Shown: positions 18,865 to 28,451, counted from the stretch's first letter. The stretch: DNA of 64,000 nucleotides from Bacillus velezensis (GCF_001461825.1 NZ_LLZC01000018.1:1-64000), one strand, 5' to 3'. Notes: generated from the letters alone by a model not told the origin. Program-made: numbers and translations.

Positions 18865-19191
18865 TTGAACCGAAATCAAGCGATTATCGCATCAATCTGT
18901 TATTTCAGCGTGTTTCTCGCGCCGCTCATTCTTCCGATTGTGGCTTACTTTGTCGTCGATGAAAAAGAGACGAAGCGGCATGCCATGCGCGCTCTGATTT
19001 CCCATATCATTCCGTTTGCGGGATTGCTGATTGTGACCGCGGGTGTTGTCGGCGGATTGATTACGGCTCAAGGGGAGAGTATGGTGCCCGTTTTTGTTAT
19101 GATAACAGGAGCAGCTGTTTATTTTCTGATCCTCATCGGAATGGTCATTTGGAATATCGTGCAGGGAATTAAGGTGTTACGCCAGGTGTAA
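18865..19191 (+). CDS. yvlA: DUF4870-type membrane protein YvlA
   Basis: 108 residues from TTG 18865, chosen because GGGAG lies 8-9 bases upstream; the frame is open further upstream but that part overlaps the sigma-W promoter. Three hydrophobic segments (about 7-26, 42-64 and 73-98) and the FVVDEKETKRHAMRAL segment between the first two match the DUF4870 fold. First gene of the yvlABCD envelope-stress operon; biochemical role unknown. Confidence 0.82.
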   Translation: MNRNQAIIASICYFSVFLAPLILPIVAYFVVDEKETKRHAMRALISHIIPFAGLLIVTAGVVGGLITAQGESMVPVFVMITGAAVYFLILIGMVIWNIVQGIKVLRQV

Positions 19192-19215
19192 GAAAAGTCG
19201 GGGGAGGAGTTTTGT

Positions 19216-20313
19216 ATGAAACAGGAGAAAGAACGGATTTTAAAGCTTGTGGAAAACGGCATGCTGACGGCGCAGGAAGCACTGACGCTCATTGAAAAAC
19301 TGGATCATGAATATAAAGAAAAAGAAGAGCAGATCACCGCATTATCTGCGGAGGTCCAGGAACCTGCGGAAGATTTCGAAAGCGGGGCAAAAGGAAGCCA
19401 AAAGCCGTCGCTCGGGGCGAAGCTGTTCGACTGGATTGATTCTGCCGTCAAAAAAGTGAAGGAAGCGGATCTTGATCTGAATTTCGGCCACGCACACGAA
19501 GTGCAGCATATTTTTCAATTTAAAGACAGTGAATTCTCGGCCATTGATATGCAGATCGCAAACGGCAGCGTCAATATCGTGCCGTGGGCGGATGAAGATA
19601 TCAGAGCGGAGTGCCAGGCGAAAGTGTACCGGGCGGACAGTCAGGAGGCGGCGCGCACCGCATTTCTTCAGCACATTGAGTGTGAAGTGAAGGGCAATAA
19701 GTTTTTTGTCCGCACGGAAAAGAAAACGATGAAAACCAATCTCACGCTTTATGTTCCCCAGAAAGAGTACGATAAGATAAGAGTGAAGCTGTTTAACGGA
19801 CCGATCAGAGGGGAACATTTACATGTAAAAGAATTCTCGGCGAAAACGACAAACGGCGTTCTGTCATTTTCTCATTTGACGGCTGATAAAGCGTCGGCGG
19901 AAACAGCTAACGGACAAATCAAACTGGCCGGACATCAATGCGGAGCGATTGAAGCGGAAACGATCAACGGCTTGATTGATTTGCGCGGATCGAGTGAATC
20001 CATTGACGTTCAAAGCTTTAACGGCAATATCATGCTTACCGTGACAGCGCCGCACTGCCGCTCCATCTACACGAAAACGACGACCGGAAACGTGGAGATC
20101 GCTCTGCCTGATGATTCGGCGGTGAAAGCGGAGCTGAAAAGCAATCTCGGCTCTCTCAGCCATGAGCTGATTGATGCGGAAATTTTAAAGGAAAAGAATG
20201 ATACCATTCAAAAAGAACTGATGCTGGCATCAAATCAAGGCCATGATCAGCATCTCTCGATTTTCTCAGAATCGTTAACAGGAGCCATTAAGCTCAAGCA
20301 TACTCAGAGGTGA
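19216..20313 (+). CDS. yvlB: YvlB, LiaX-like DUF4097 protein
   Basis: 365 residues. The first about 40 (RILKLVENGMLTAQEALTLIEKL) are the small helical module found in YvlB/LiaX proteins. A Gln/Glu-rich linker follows, and from about 100 onward the repeated pattern ...TTNGVLSF...TANGQIKL...TINGLIDL... is that of a DUF4097 beta-solenoid. LiaX of enterococci senses cell-wall antibiotics; a similar envelope-defence role is inferred here from the sigma-W promoter and neighbours. No signal peptide. Confidence 0.85.
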   Translation: MKQEKERILKLVENGMLTAQEALTLIEKLDHEYKEKEEQITALSAEVQEPAEDFESGAKGSQKPSLGAKLFDWIDSAVKKVKEADLDLNFGHAHEVQHIFQFKDSEFSAIDMQIANGSVNIVPWADEDIRAECQAKVYRADSQEAARTAFLQHIECEVKGNKFFVRTEKKTMKTNLTLYVPQKEYDKIRVKLFNGPIRGEHLHVKEFSAKTTNGVLSFSHLTADKASAETANGQIKLAGHQCGAIEAETINGLIDLRGSSESIDVQSFNGNIMLTVTAPHCRSIYTKTTTGNVEIALPDDSAVKAELKSNLGSLSHELIDAEILKEKNDTIQKELMLASNQGHDQHLSIFSESLTGAIKLKHTQR

Positions 20314-20317
20314 TTGG

Positions 20318-20512
20318 ATGAAAAGACTTTACCGTTCAGAAAAAAATCGTAAAATTGCCGGCGTCGTCGGCGGTTTGGCGGAGTACATCAATATGGATGC
20401 GTCGCTTTTGCGCATTATCACCGTTGTATTAGCGCTTGTCATGCCGGGAATCGTGCCGATTGTATATATTATCTGGTGTTTTGTTGTACCTTTAGAAGGA
20501 GATTTGAAATAA
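20318..20512 (+). CDS. yvlC: PspC-domain membrane protein YvlC
   Basis: 64 residues forming a single PspC domain: basic N-terminus MKRLYRSEKNRKIAGVVGG, then LAEYINMDASLLRI and a membrane segment at about 32-57. PspC proteins take part in envelope-stress responses together with PspA. GAGGTG overlapping the yvlB stop is its ribosome site, indicating translational coupling. Confidence 0.88.
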   Translation: MKRLYRSEKNRKIAGVVGGLAEYINMDASLLRIITVVLALVMPGIVPIVYIIWCFVVPLEGDLK

Positions 20513-20872
20513 ATGATCAAATGGGCAGTCAGCATTTTAGTAAATGCGTTATTATTAATCGTTATCGCGGGATATTTTGATTCCGTCCATATCAGCAGTA
20601 TCGGAGCGGCTGTCATCGCCAGTGTGATTCTTTCTGTGTTAAATGTGCTGATCAAACCGATCATCGTCATATTGACATTGCCTGTCACGGTTGTGACCCT
20701 CGGCCTCTTTCTGTTTGTCATCAACGCCATTACGTTAATGATGACCGCAGCCTTGATGGGAGACAGCTTTCAGATTGATGGGTTCGGCACCGCCATTTGG
20801 GCATCCGTCGTGCTGTCCGTTTTCCACTTGCTGATCCAAAAAGGCATATTGGAGCCGCTTAGAAAAGGGTAA
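20513..20872 (+). CDS. yvlD: Holin-4-superfamily membrane protein YvlD
   Basis: 119 residues with about four hydrophobic segments, of the phage-holin family 4 / YvlD group. The ATG directly follows the yvlC stop, with AAGGAG inside the end of yvlC, so the two are translationally coupled. Last gene of the sigma-W operon. Holin activity has not been shown for this family; the name reflects fold only. Confidence 0.85.
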   Translation: MIKWAVSILVNALLLIVIAGYFDSVHISSIGAAVIASVILSVLNVLIKPIIVILTLPVTVVTLGLFLFVINAITLMMTAALMGDSFQIDGFGTAIWASVVLSVFHLLIQKGILEPLRKG

Positions 20873-20878
20873 AAAACG

Positions 20879-20904
20879 AGCTGTCCCGAGAGGGCAGCTT
20901 TTTT
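20879..20904 (+). terminator. Terminator of yvlABCD
   Basis: Stem AGCTG(T)CCC with GGGCAGCT around a GAGA loop, followed by TTTTT. One bulged T. Confidence 0.75.
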
Positions 20905-20965
20905 ATGTGCGTTTTACATAAGCGGCGGCCTCCTGACGCAACATAATGCATAGGGAGGTAATGAG

Positions 20966-23900
20966 ATGAAACTTGTGATGACGCTCTTTTTTCTGATTGG
21001 TTTGCTTTGTGTGAGTCCTTCTGCGGATGCGGCGCGCAAAGAATCGGCAATCCCCGTGAATCAGCAGGAATTCGGACAGCCGCCTCATTACATACCGCTT
21101 CTGGAGAACCCTCCCCAAATCGAAGTAAAGGCGGAAATGAAAAGAAACCTGTTCATACAGGCTCATGTACGGAATGCTGACTATCAAGCGTTTTCGGCGT
21201 TTCTTTTTTATAAACAAAGCAATGAGCTGGGGTTTAAAATGGTGCCGATGGAGCCCGCGCCAGGCGCAATCCGGCTGTTTACGGCCCAGGTTTCAAAACG
21301 GGATATCTGGAATGGAGAATTGGAATATTACCTCGTTTTCACCAATGGCAGACAGCGGGCGGAATCGGAGAAAAAGCGGCTGAAGCTGGACGGCTATCAA
21401 GCCGATTTGAATCATATTCCCGAGCTGATGATTACGGAACTTGCGGTTGATACGAAAAATGAAGACGGCGCTGATGCCTATGAATTTATCGAGGTGTATA
21501 ACACGACGGACAGGCCCATTCATTTTAAAGACTATCATATCCGCTACCGCTATCCGAAGGAAGGGCCGGAATCAGATATGATATGGAGGCCGAAAGAAGA
21601 TACCGTCATTCCGTCAGGCGGGACTTACGTGTTTTGGCTGAGACGCGCCGCATCAGAACTGACGATAGATGATTTCAACCGCTATTACGGGACACGCCTG
21701 AAGGAGGGAAAACATCTCGCCGTCATCGAAGGGACGGACGGAATGTCCAACGGCCGCCCGCGTACGGTGGTGCTGTCGGCAAATACCGGAAAGGGTATCG
21801 CCTCAGCGCATTACCGTAAACACGCTTTCCGCCGGCTGACTTCTTTACTGTACAAATATCCGCTGAACGGAACGGGAGAATTGCTGAAGATCTCCACGAG
21901 CGAGCATAAGCCGTCACCGGGCTCCGTTTTTCAGGCGCAGATCCCGCAGCAGAAAAGGGTGATAAAACCCGACAAGGAAAAACCGGTCATCGAAGACCTT
22001 ACAGACAGAAAGCCCGTCCGGCCCGCTGAAAGCATTGAATTAAAGGCTGACATAAAAGACAAAAACCTTGTCAAAACAGCCGCGTTTTATTACCGGACCA
22101 ATGAGAAAAAACCATTCAAACGAATTCTGGCCGAAAAAGACCGCAACGACAGCTTATACCATCACATTCTTTATTCCCCGGAACTGCTCGGCCAGGATCA
22201 GCTTGAGTATTATATCGCAGCCAGTGATGGAGAAAATGAAGCAAAAACGCCCGTCAAGATGATTGACATTGAACAGACGAGCAAATCACACGGACTCAGA
22301 ATGAATGTTGAACCCGAAGATACGATATCCGGCACCTATCTGCTCAAAGCGACTTCCGACGTCAGCCCCGATAAGATCAAGCTGTGGATTGACGGCAAAC
22401 GGCAGGAGACCCGGCCGGCCTTGGAAAAAGAAGTCTATTTCGCCTTCGATGCCCGGAAAACGAATCTTTATTTTCAAAACACCGTCATGATGGAAAACGA
22501 GGTGCTGCACATTTTTGACGATCCGTCTCACCGCTACAGAACACACTCGGTTCTCCTTCCGGAACGTCTGCTGCAAAAAGGGGGCAAAACACAGAAAGTA
22601 TCCATCCGTTCGGGCTCAAAGGTTTCTCCATATGACACGGGAGAGAATCGGGATGATTTTGTCGTGAAACATGCCCGTCTGGTGCTTTCCGACGGAACGG
22701 TGATCAAAGATGGGAAGACGGACCCGGCTGAGCAGCTGTTTATCGGTGACGGCAGGTGGGCGAATCAGCAGAAGACCTTCTCATTCAGCCTGCCGGATCA
22801 TTTGTTTACGTCACGGCTGCTGCCGTGGAACACGGCGAAGCTTTCGGAAGGCTATCACCATATTTTTGTTAGCGACGGTGAGGAGCAGCTGAGCCAGTCT
22901 GTGCGGGTGGACAATACGGGGCCGAAGATTGTCCCGAATATTAAAGAAGGCGCGGCGCTGAAAGGTAATGTTGAGCTGAATGCGGACATCCGTGACAAAT
23001 GGAGCAAAGTGGAAGAGGTCAAAGCGTTTTTGGACGGAGAAAGCATTACGCTCCCGCATCACACGTCATCAGCCGATCTTAAGCCCGGAAAACATACCCT
23101 TACCATCATTGCGGCAGACCTTGCCGGAAATGAAACAACCTCCGTCCGCACCTTCCATATCAAACGGGAGGAGCCGAACCAGCCGGAGCTTGCCGATCAA
23201 AAAATCGGCGCCCACAAAGCAAAGCTGTCCGTCCGGGTAAAAGACCCGACGAAGGATGACATGAATGTATCATTTTACCGGGGCTTCCGTTATACCGCGC
23301 GGAATCCGGGCAGCGTGAAAGTGTATAAACACGCCTCATTAACGGAACCGCCGAGGGGCATAAAAGAAAATGAAATGCCGTTTACCCTGCCTGAAATGAA
23401 CCGCATCTCGGCAAATGACGGAAAAACCGTTTCGACGGAAAGTATGGAGCGTTTTCCTTATCACCGATTCGAAGTCTCCGTTGACCCGTCTATCGACGAA
23501 ACGGATCTGGCCGAGGCGGTCTGGAAAGGAAGCTCTCTGCCCGGCCGAAAGGTAACCATGTATATTTGGAATTACCGGACAAGCCGCTGGCAGGAGGCGG
23601 ACAGCGTCCTTGCCAAAGATAAAAAGCCGTTTACATTAAAAGCCGCCGTTTCCGCAGCGGATGTGGTGAAGAACTCAAAAATGAATGTCATCGTGCAGGA
23701 TCAAATACCGGCGAAAGGCAATTACACGTTTGTCTGGATGTCGGATACACAATATTACGCACAAGGGCACCCGCACATTTTTGACAAAATGACGGAGTGG
23801 ATCAAAGAAAATAAGGAAAAGCACAATATTAAATATGTCTTTCATACCGGTGATATCGTCGATGATTCAATGGTGATGAAACAGTGGAAAAACGCCGATC

Positions 23901-24835
23901 ACTCCATGCGGACGCTTGACAAGGCGGGGATTCCGTACGGAGTGCTTGCCGGCAATCACGACGTCGGCCATAAAGACGGCACATACCGAACCTTCGGGGA
24001 TTTCTTCGGGAGCCGCCGGTTTGAACAGAACATGCATTACGGCGGATCATACAAAAATAACCGCGGGCATTATGACCTGCTGTCGGCAAGCGGGAACGAT
24101 TTTATTATGATTTATATGGGCTGGGGCATTGGGGAACAAGAGATTGACTGGATCAATCAAGTGCTGAAGAGGTATCCGGACCGAACCGCCATCTTATGCT
24201 TTCATGAGTACTTGCTTGTGAGCGGAAATCGAAGCCCGATCGGGGAGACGATCTATCGAAAAGTCGTCAAGCCGAATCGCAATGTGGCGATGGTATTAAG
24301 CGGCCATTACCATAACGCCATGAAAAAAACCGATGCGCTTGACGATGACGGGGACGGAAAACCGGACCGCCTCGTCCACCAAATTCTGACCGACTACCAG
24401 GACGGTCCGGAAGGGGGACAGGGCTTTATGCGCATGATGCAATTCGATCAGGCCGCCAATCAGGTTCACATGTTCTCCTACTCGCCGTACACGGATGACA
24501 TCAATTACTATGACACCGATCTGTTCGCTGATAAAGACGAATTCTCAGCAGAAATGGATTTACAGCCGAAGAGGAAAAGGGTTGCGACCGATTATTTTGA
24601 ATGCAACGTCTATACGAACGAACTGCTCGGTCATAAAAAACACGTAAAAAGCGGAAAAACCGCAAATTGGGTCTGGGACGGCCTGCAGCCTGATTCCGTT
24701 TATTACTGGTACACCGTCGTTAAGGACCCGTACAACGGCAAAACAATATCACCGCTGTGGATGTTCAAAACGGGAAATACGCCGTATCGCCCGGCTCCGG
24801 ATCAGTTTGATTTCAGGCATGCCTCAAACCCATAA
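20966..24835 (+). CDS. yvnB: Secreted multidomain phosphoesterase YvnB
   Basis: 1289 residues with a cleavable signal peptide (MKLVMTLFFLIGLLCVSPSADA). Residues about 150-280 form a lamin-tail-like domain (LMITELAVDTKNEDGADAYEFIEVYNTTDRP). Several Ig/fibronectin-like stretches follow to about 750. From about 920 there is a calcineurin-type metallophosphoesterase with MSDTQYY, HTGDIVDD, GNHDVG and GHYH, which supply the metal ligands. The substrate is unknown; an exported role in phosphate scavenging or DNA/teichoic acid turnover is inference. Start ATG follows GGGAGG. It has the same length and relative position as YvnB. Confidence 0.88.
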   Translation: MKLVMTLFFLIGLLCVSPSADAARKESAIPVNQQEFGQPPHYIPLLENPPQIEVKAEMKRNLFIQAHVRNADYQAFSAFLFYKQSNELGFKMVPMEPAPGAIRLFTAQVSKRDIWNGELEYYLVFTNGRQRAESEKKRLKLDGYQADLNHIPELMITELAVDTKNEDGADAYEFIEVYNTTDRPIHFKDYHIRYRYPKEGPESDMIWRPKEDTVIPSGGTYVFWLRRAASELTIDDFNRYYGTRLKEGKHLAVIEGTDGMSNGRPRTVVLSANTGKGIASAHYRKHAFRRLTSLLYKYPLNGTGELLKISTSEHKPSPGSVFQAQIPQQKRVIKPDKEKPVIEDLTDRKPVRPAESIELKADIKDKNLVKTAAFYYRTNEKKPFKRILAEKDRNDSLYHHILYSPELLGQDQLEYYIAASDGENEAKTPVKMIDIEQTSKSHGLRMNVEPEDTISGTYLLKATSDVSPDKIKLWIDGKRQETRPALEKEVYFAFDARKTNLYFQNTVMMENEVLHIFDDPSHRYRTHSVLLPERLLQKGGKTQKVSIRSGSKVSPYDTGENRDDFVVKHARLVLSDGTVIKDGKTDPAEQLFIGDGRWANQQKTFSFSLPDHLFTSRLLPWNTAKLSEGYHHIFVSDGEEQLSQSVRVDNTGPKIVPNIKEGAALKGNVELNADIRDKWSKVEEVKAFLDGESITLPHHTSSADLKPGKHTLTIIAADLAGNETTSVRTFHIKREEPNQPELADQKIGAHKAKLSVRVKDPTKDDMNVSFYRGFRYTARNPGSVKVYKHASLTEPPRGIKENEMPFTLPEMNRISANDGKTVSTESMERFPYHRFEVSVDPSIDETDLAEAVWKGSSLPGRKVTMYIWNYRTSRWQEADSVLAKDKKPFTLKAAVSAADVVKNSKMNVIVQDQIPAKGNYTFVWMSDTQYYAQGHPHIFDKMTEWIKENKEKHNIKYVFHTGDIVDDSMVMKQWKNADHSMRTLDKAGIPYGVLAGNHDVGHKDGTYRTFGDFFGSRRFEQNMHYGGSYKNNRGHYDLLSASGNDFIMIYMGWGIGEQEIDWINQVLKRYPDRTAILCFHEYLLVSGNRSPIGETIYRKVVKPNRNVAMVLSGHYHNAMKKTDALDDDGDGKPDRLVHQILTDYQDGPEGGQGFMRMMQFDQAANQVHMFSYSPYTDDINYYDTDLFADKDEFSAEMDLQPKRKRVATDYFECNVYTNELLGHKKHVKSGKTANWVWDGLQPDSVYYWYTVVKDPYNGKTISPLWMFKTGNTPYRPAPDQFDFRHASNP

Positions 24836-24849
24836 CGAAAAAAATACAG

Positions 24850-24896
24850 CCTGCTGATCACTCAGAAGAAAATCTGACGGTCAGCAGGATTTTTTC
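24850..24896 (+). terminator. Terminator after yvnB
   Basis: CCTGCTGA (24850-24857) pairs with TCAGCAGG (24881-24888), with a TCAGA/TCTGA pair nested inside, and ATTTTTTC follows. Confidence 0.75.
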
Positions 24897-25002
24897 TGTA
24901 CGTAAATGGCGGCGCCCTGCTGTGATAAGTGCTTTTGACTTTTTTATGTCCCTTTTCTATACTAAAATCGATTGGTTTTCGTAATATGCAGGAGGAAACA
25001 TA

Positions 25003-25578
25003 ATGAACAGTAAAACCGGGACAAAAGAAAGAATTATTCAAACCTCTGCATATCTTTTTCAGATTCAGGGATATCATGCGACTGGTTTGAATCAAATTAT
25101 AAAAGAGAGCGGAGCACCCAGGGGGTCTGTGTATCATCACTTTCCAAACGGAAAAGCAGAACTCGCCATTGCGGCGATCAAATATACGGGAAGATGCGTT
25201 GAAAAGCAAATACAGAATAGTATGTCTCAATTCGCGGACCCTATAGAAGCGATTCAGCACTTTATTCATGTAACGGCTGAACAGTTTAATGATCCGCAGA
25301 ATATTGAGGGCGTGCCGGTTGGATTGCTGGCGGGTGAGACCGCTCTGATCAATGAAACGTTAAGATGCACATGTGTTGAGGTGTTCAAGAAGTGGACGGA
25401 TGTGTTTGCGGCAAAATTTCTTGAGCATGGGTTTGAACAAGAGGAAGCGGAGAAGCTCGGGGTGACAATCAACTCGATGATTGAAGGCGCAATCATGTTT
25501 TCGCTGGCTCATAAAAACAAAGAACCGCTGCTGCTGATTTCAAAACAGGTTCCGTATATTGTCCAAAACAGAGGGTAG
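25003..25578 (+). CDS. TetR family regulator, LmrA/YxaF-like
   Basis: 191 residues. The helix-turn-helix region (TSAYLFQIQGYHATGLNQII, then GAPRGSVYHHFPNGKAELA) and the C-terminal GVPVGLLAGET and MIEGAIMFSLA segments closely resemble LmrA/YxaF, repressors of drug exporters that respond to flavonoids. AGGAGG lies 8 bases before ATG 25003. There is no exporter next to it: yvnB ends before it and nagR is convergent, so its target, if not itself, is elsewhere. Confidence 0.82.
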   Translation: MNSKTGTKERIIQTSAYLFQIQGYHATGLNQIIKESGAPRGSVYHHFPNGKAELAIAAIKYTGRCVEKQIQNSMSQFADPIEAIQHFIHVTAEQFNDPQNIEGVPVGLLAGETALINETLRCTCVEVFKKWTDVFAAKFLEHGFEQEEAEKLGVTINSMIEGAIMFSLAHKNKEPLLLISKQVPYIVQNRG

Positions 25579-25689
25579 CATTTTATGACTCTTTTCTTTA
25601 TAAAAATAGCTACCAGAACCCCAGCCTCTTTGTTTTGACAGAGTCATAGAGAACATTCACCGGCTTGATTTGAAAATGGCAGATCAAAA

Positions 25690-25723
25690 AAACATCTCCA
25701 ACCCGTAACGGTTGGAGATGTTT
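25690..25723. terminator. Terminator of the nag operon (bidirectional)
   Basis: Perfect 14-bp stem, AAACATCTCCAACC (25690-25703) against 25710-25723. The A-run on its left becomes a T-run on the minus strand, directly after nagR. Confidence 0.85.
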
Positions 25724-26454
25724 CATTTCACCCTGTCCATATAATGCACGAATGTGTAGCGGTCGCCTCTGTAGGCGGATTTGACGTGCTCAAAGGCAGT
25801 GCCGTCCTGCAGATAAGTGGTCCGCTTGATATAGAGGACGGGGGCGCCGGGCTGGATACCGAGCAGCTCAGCTTCTTCCTCGGAAGCGGCTCCCGGTTCA
25901 AGCTCTTGTTTTGCCCGTGAGATCGGCATCTGATTGTACGCTTCAATATGCTCATACATGGATGATTGAAAATGGGAGGCGTCCAGTTTTCCCGCCTTGT
26001 CAAACGGGATGTACGAGGCTTCAATCGCCATCGGGATATCATTTGCCAGCCGGACGCGGATGATTTTATGAAGCGTTGCCGGATAGCCGCATCCCAGGAT
26101 AGAAGATAATTCTTCCGTCGCCTGAATCAGCTGGTATTCGGCAAGTCTGCTCCCCGGCTTCATGCCCCGGCTTCTCATATCTTCCGTAAAGCTTGTCAGC
26201 CCTTGAAGCGGCTGTTCCATCTTCAGTTTGCTGACGAACGTTCCCCGGCCTTTCTGTCTGTATAAAAATCCTTCATTCACCAGATTGGAAAGCGCCTGGC
26301 GCACCGTCATTCGGCTGATGCCGAATTGTTCGGCGTATTCCCGCTCCGACGGAAGCAGCGCATCCGCTTTCAGCTCGCCGTTTTTGATTTGTGTTTTTAA
26401 TTGTTCCATAATCTGAAAGTAAATCGGAATCGGAGATTGTTTATCAATCTGCAT
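25723..26454 (-). CDS. nagR: GntR/HutC repressor of GlcNAc use (NagR, YvoA)
   Basis: 243 residues. The N-terminal winged helix (LPSEREYAEQFGISRMTVRQ, then GRGTFV) is followed by a UTRA effector domain ending TYLQDGTAFEHVKSAYRGDRYTF. NagR represses nagAB and releases DNA when GlcN-6-P or GlcNAc-6-P binds. It is the last gene of nagA-nagB-nagR, 13 bases after nagB, so it controls its own synthesis. Its operator is seen at 28436-28451. Confidence 0.92.
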   Translation of the reverse strand: MQIDKQSPIPIYFQIMEQLKTQIKNGELKADALLPSEREYAEQFGISRMTVRQALSNLVNEGFLYRQKGRGTFVSKLKMEQPLQGLTSFTEDMRSRGMKPGSRLAEYQLIQATEELSSILGCGYPATLHKIIRVRLANDIPMAIEASYIPFDKAGKLDASHFQSSMYEHIEAYNQMPISRAKQELEPGAASEEEAELLGIQPGAPVLYIKRTTYLQDGTAFEHVKSAYRGDRYTFVHYMDRVK

Positions 26455-26467
26455 AGGTCAAATCCTT

Positions 26468-27193
26468 TCAATCGCCGCCCGCAGCCTTTTCATCAATCAA
26501 GACCGTCACATCCGGATGCGCGTGCAGGGCGGAGGCGGGGAATGCTTCGCTGATGCGCCCGTCCAGAAGCTGCTTCACCGCGTGGGCCTTGCTTTTTCCG
26601 GATGCCATGATCAAAATCCGTTTGCCGGACAAAATCGTCCCGATCCCCATTGTCAGGGCTTTTACAGGGACTTGATCAATTGACGGAAAGTACCGCGCAT
26701 TCGCCTGTCTTGTCTCTTCATTCAGCTCAACAACATGGGTTCGGGATTCAAATGGCGTCCCGGGTTCATTAAAGCCGATATGGCCGTTGTGTCCGATGCC
26801 TAAAAGCTGTATATCCGCTCCGCCGAGTGTTTGAATCAATCGGTCATAGCGTCCGCATTCGGCATCAAGATCGTCTGCCCGTCCGTCAGGGAGAAAGTGG
26901 CGGTCCTTTCGGCTGTCGATATGTGCAAAAAAATGTGTATTCATATAATAATGATAGCTGTTTTTGTCCTCGGGAGAAAGCCCGGCGTATTCATCAAGGT
27001 TGATCGTCGTGACATTTCGGAATGACAAGCCCTCTGAGCGGTGCATCCGCACAAGTTCTTTGTATACGCCTTCAGGAGTGCCCCCCGTCGCAAGGCCGAG
27101 AACGGCATCCGGCTTTTGTTTCACTGTTTCAGCGATAATCGCTGCGGCTTTTTCACTTAATTCTTCATAATGTCTGCATGTGATAACGTTCAT
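26468..27193 (-). CDS. nagB: Glucosamine-6-phosphate deaminase
   Basis: 241 residues. NagB converts GlcN-6-P to fructose-6-P and ammonia. LGLATGGTPEGVYKEL and GIGHNGHIGFNEPG are the phosphate-binding and catalytic loops of the family. The start was set at ATG 27193 rather than the in-frame TTG 27199: it forms an ATGA overlap with the nagA stop, AGGGAGG lies upstream, and the protein then begins MNVITC like its relatives. Confidence 0.93.
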   Translation of the reverse strand: MNVITCRHYEELSEKAAAIIAETVKQKPDAVLGLATGGTPEGVYKELVRMHRSEGLSFRNVTTINLDEYAGLSPEDKNSYHYYMNTHFFAHIDSRKDRHFLPDGRADDLDAECGRYDRLIQTLGGADIQLLGIGHNGHIGFNEPGTPFESRTHVVELNEETRQANARYFPSIDQVPVKALTMGIGTILSGKRILIMASGKSKAHAVKQLLDGRISEAFPASALHAHPDVTVLIDEKAAGGD

Positions 27194-28380
27194 GTCCAAT
27201 CAGCCTCCCTTGAGATATATGCGGTGTTTCCGCGGCAAATCGTTGCCAGCAAACCGCACTGTCCGTCCGTCAGAACAACGTCGGCGTCTTTTCCTTCGGC
27301 GATGCTTCCTTTACGGTCGAATATGCCGAGGCGGCGGGCCGCATTTGCCGATGTCATATTTGCTATATCCGGCCATGAGCAGTTTGTAAACCTGCGCATG
27401 AGCGCTGCGCCTTCATTCATTTTTAAAATGGAACCGGCCAGCGTCCCGTCAGAGAGAAGCGCCGTGTCCCCGCGAACGGTGACTTTTTGTCCGCCGAACT
27501 CGTATTCTCCGTCCTTAAGCCCTTTTGCCCGCATGGAGTCTGTAATCATGATCAGGTTTTGGCTTCCTTTCGCCAAATAGGCAAGCTTTACAGCCAGAGG
27601 ATGGGAATGAATGCCGTCAGTGATCAGCTCCGCCGTGATGCGGCCGCAGGCGAGAGCCGTACCGATGCCCCCCGGCTCACGGTGATGAAAGGAGCTCATG
27701 GCGTTGAAGAGGTGCGTCATATGCACCGCCCCGGCATCCGCCGCTTTTTGTAAAAGCTCGGCTCCCGCGTCTGTGTGTCCCATTGACGGGATGATGTTTT
27801 GTTTTTTTAAATAACGGATCAGGCTGAAATCAGGATCTTCTTCCGGCGCAAGCGTCACAATTTTGATCAGCCCTCCCGAGAGCCGCTCCCATTTCTGAAA
27901 GAGCCCGGCATCAGCAGGAGTAATCCATTGTTTCGGCTGTGCTCCCGCCTTTTTCGGAGAGACAAACGGTCCTTCTAAATGAATGCCGATCAACTCAGCG
28001 CCTTTTTGGGCCTGCGGTGAGGAAGACGCCCATTTTCTGGCGTTGACGAGCGCTTTTTCAATGTTTTCGTGCTGCTGTGTGATCGTTGTCGCTAAAAAAG
28101 AGGTTGTTCCTTCTTCGGGCAGCCGGGCGGACATTGTATCAAGAGCTGCAACATCAGCATCCATCGTATCCGCGCCGTATCCGCCGTGAATATGGATATC
28201 AATCATTCCGGGAAGTGCATACGAACCCTCGGGCGCCTTCCATTCCTTCTCATACGTTTCTTGCGGTCTTGTTTTCCCCGCGTAAGAAATGATGCCGTTC
28301 TTTATACCGAGAAATCCGTTTCGGATGATTTCTTCTTCTGTTACGATGTCCGCACCGCTGATTAACAAGCTTTCAGCCAC
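27190..28380 (-). CDS. nagA: N-acetylglucosamine-6-phosphate deacetylase
   Basis: 396 residues of the amidohydrolase fold. Metal and substrate motifs are readable: IDIHIHGGYG, GIHLEGPFVSPKKAGAQ, MGHTDA, THLFNAMSSFHHREPG and the catalytic Asp in MITDSM. It makes GlcN-6-P for NagB. Start is GTG at 28380 with a weak ribosome site. First gene of the operon; operator just upstream. Confidence 0.94.
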   Translation of the reverse strand: MAESLLISGADIVTEEEIIRNGFLGIKNGIISYAGKTRPQETYEKEWKAPEGSYALPGMIDIHIHGGYGADTMDADVAALDTMSARLPEEGTTSFLATTITQQHENIEKALVNARKWASSSPQAQKGAELIGIHLEGPFVSPKKAGAQPKQWITPADAGLFQKWERLSGGLIKIVTLAPEEDPDFSLIRYLKKQNIIPSMGHTDAGAELLQKAADAGAVHMTHLFNAMSSFHHREPGGIGTALACGRITAELITDGIHSHPLAVKLAYLAKGSQNLIMITDSMRAKGLKDGEYEFGGQKVTVRGDTALLSDGTLAGSILKMNEGAALMRRFTNCSWPDIANMTSANAARRLGIFDRKGSIAEGKDADVVLTDGQCGLLATICRGNTAYISREADWT

Positions 28381-28435
28381 TTTAAAACACGCCTTTCTGG
28401 TTAGTTGTTAGTTTTATTTTACTCTTTTTCAGACT

Positions 28436-28451
28436 AGTTATCTAGACCAGT
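28436..28451 (-). promoter_or_regulatory. NagR (dre-type) operator of nagABR
   Basis: On the minus strand ACTGGTCTAGATAACT matches the palindromic DasR/NagR-type site (ACTGGTCTAGACCACT) at 13 of 16 positions. A TAAAAT -10 lies shortly downstream toward nagA, so the site covers the -35 region, consistent with repression. Confidence 0.7.
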
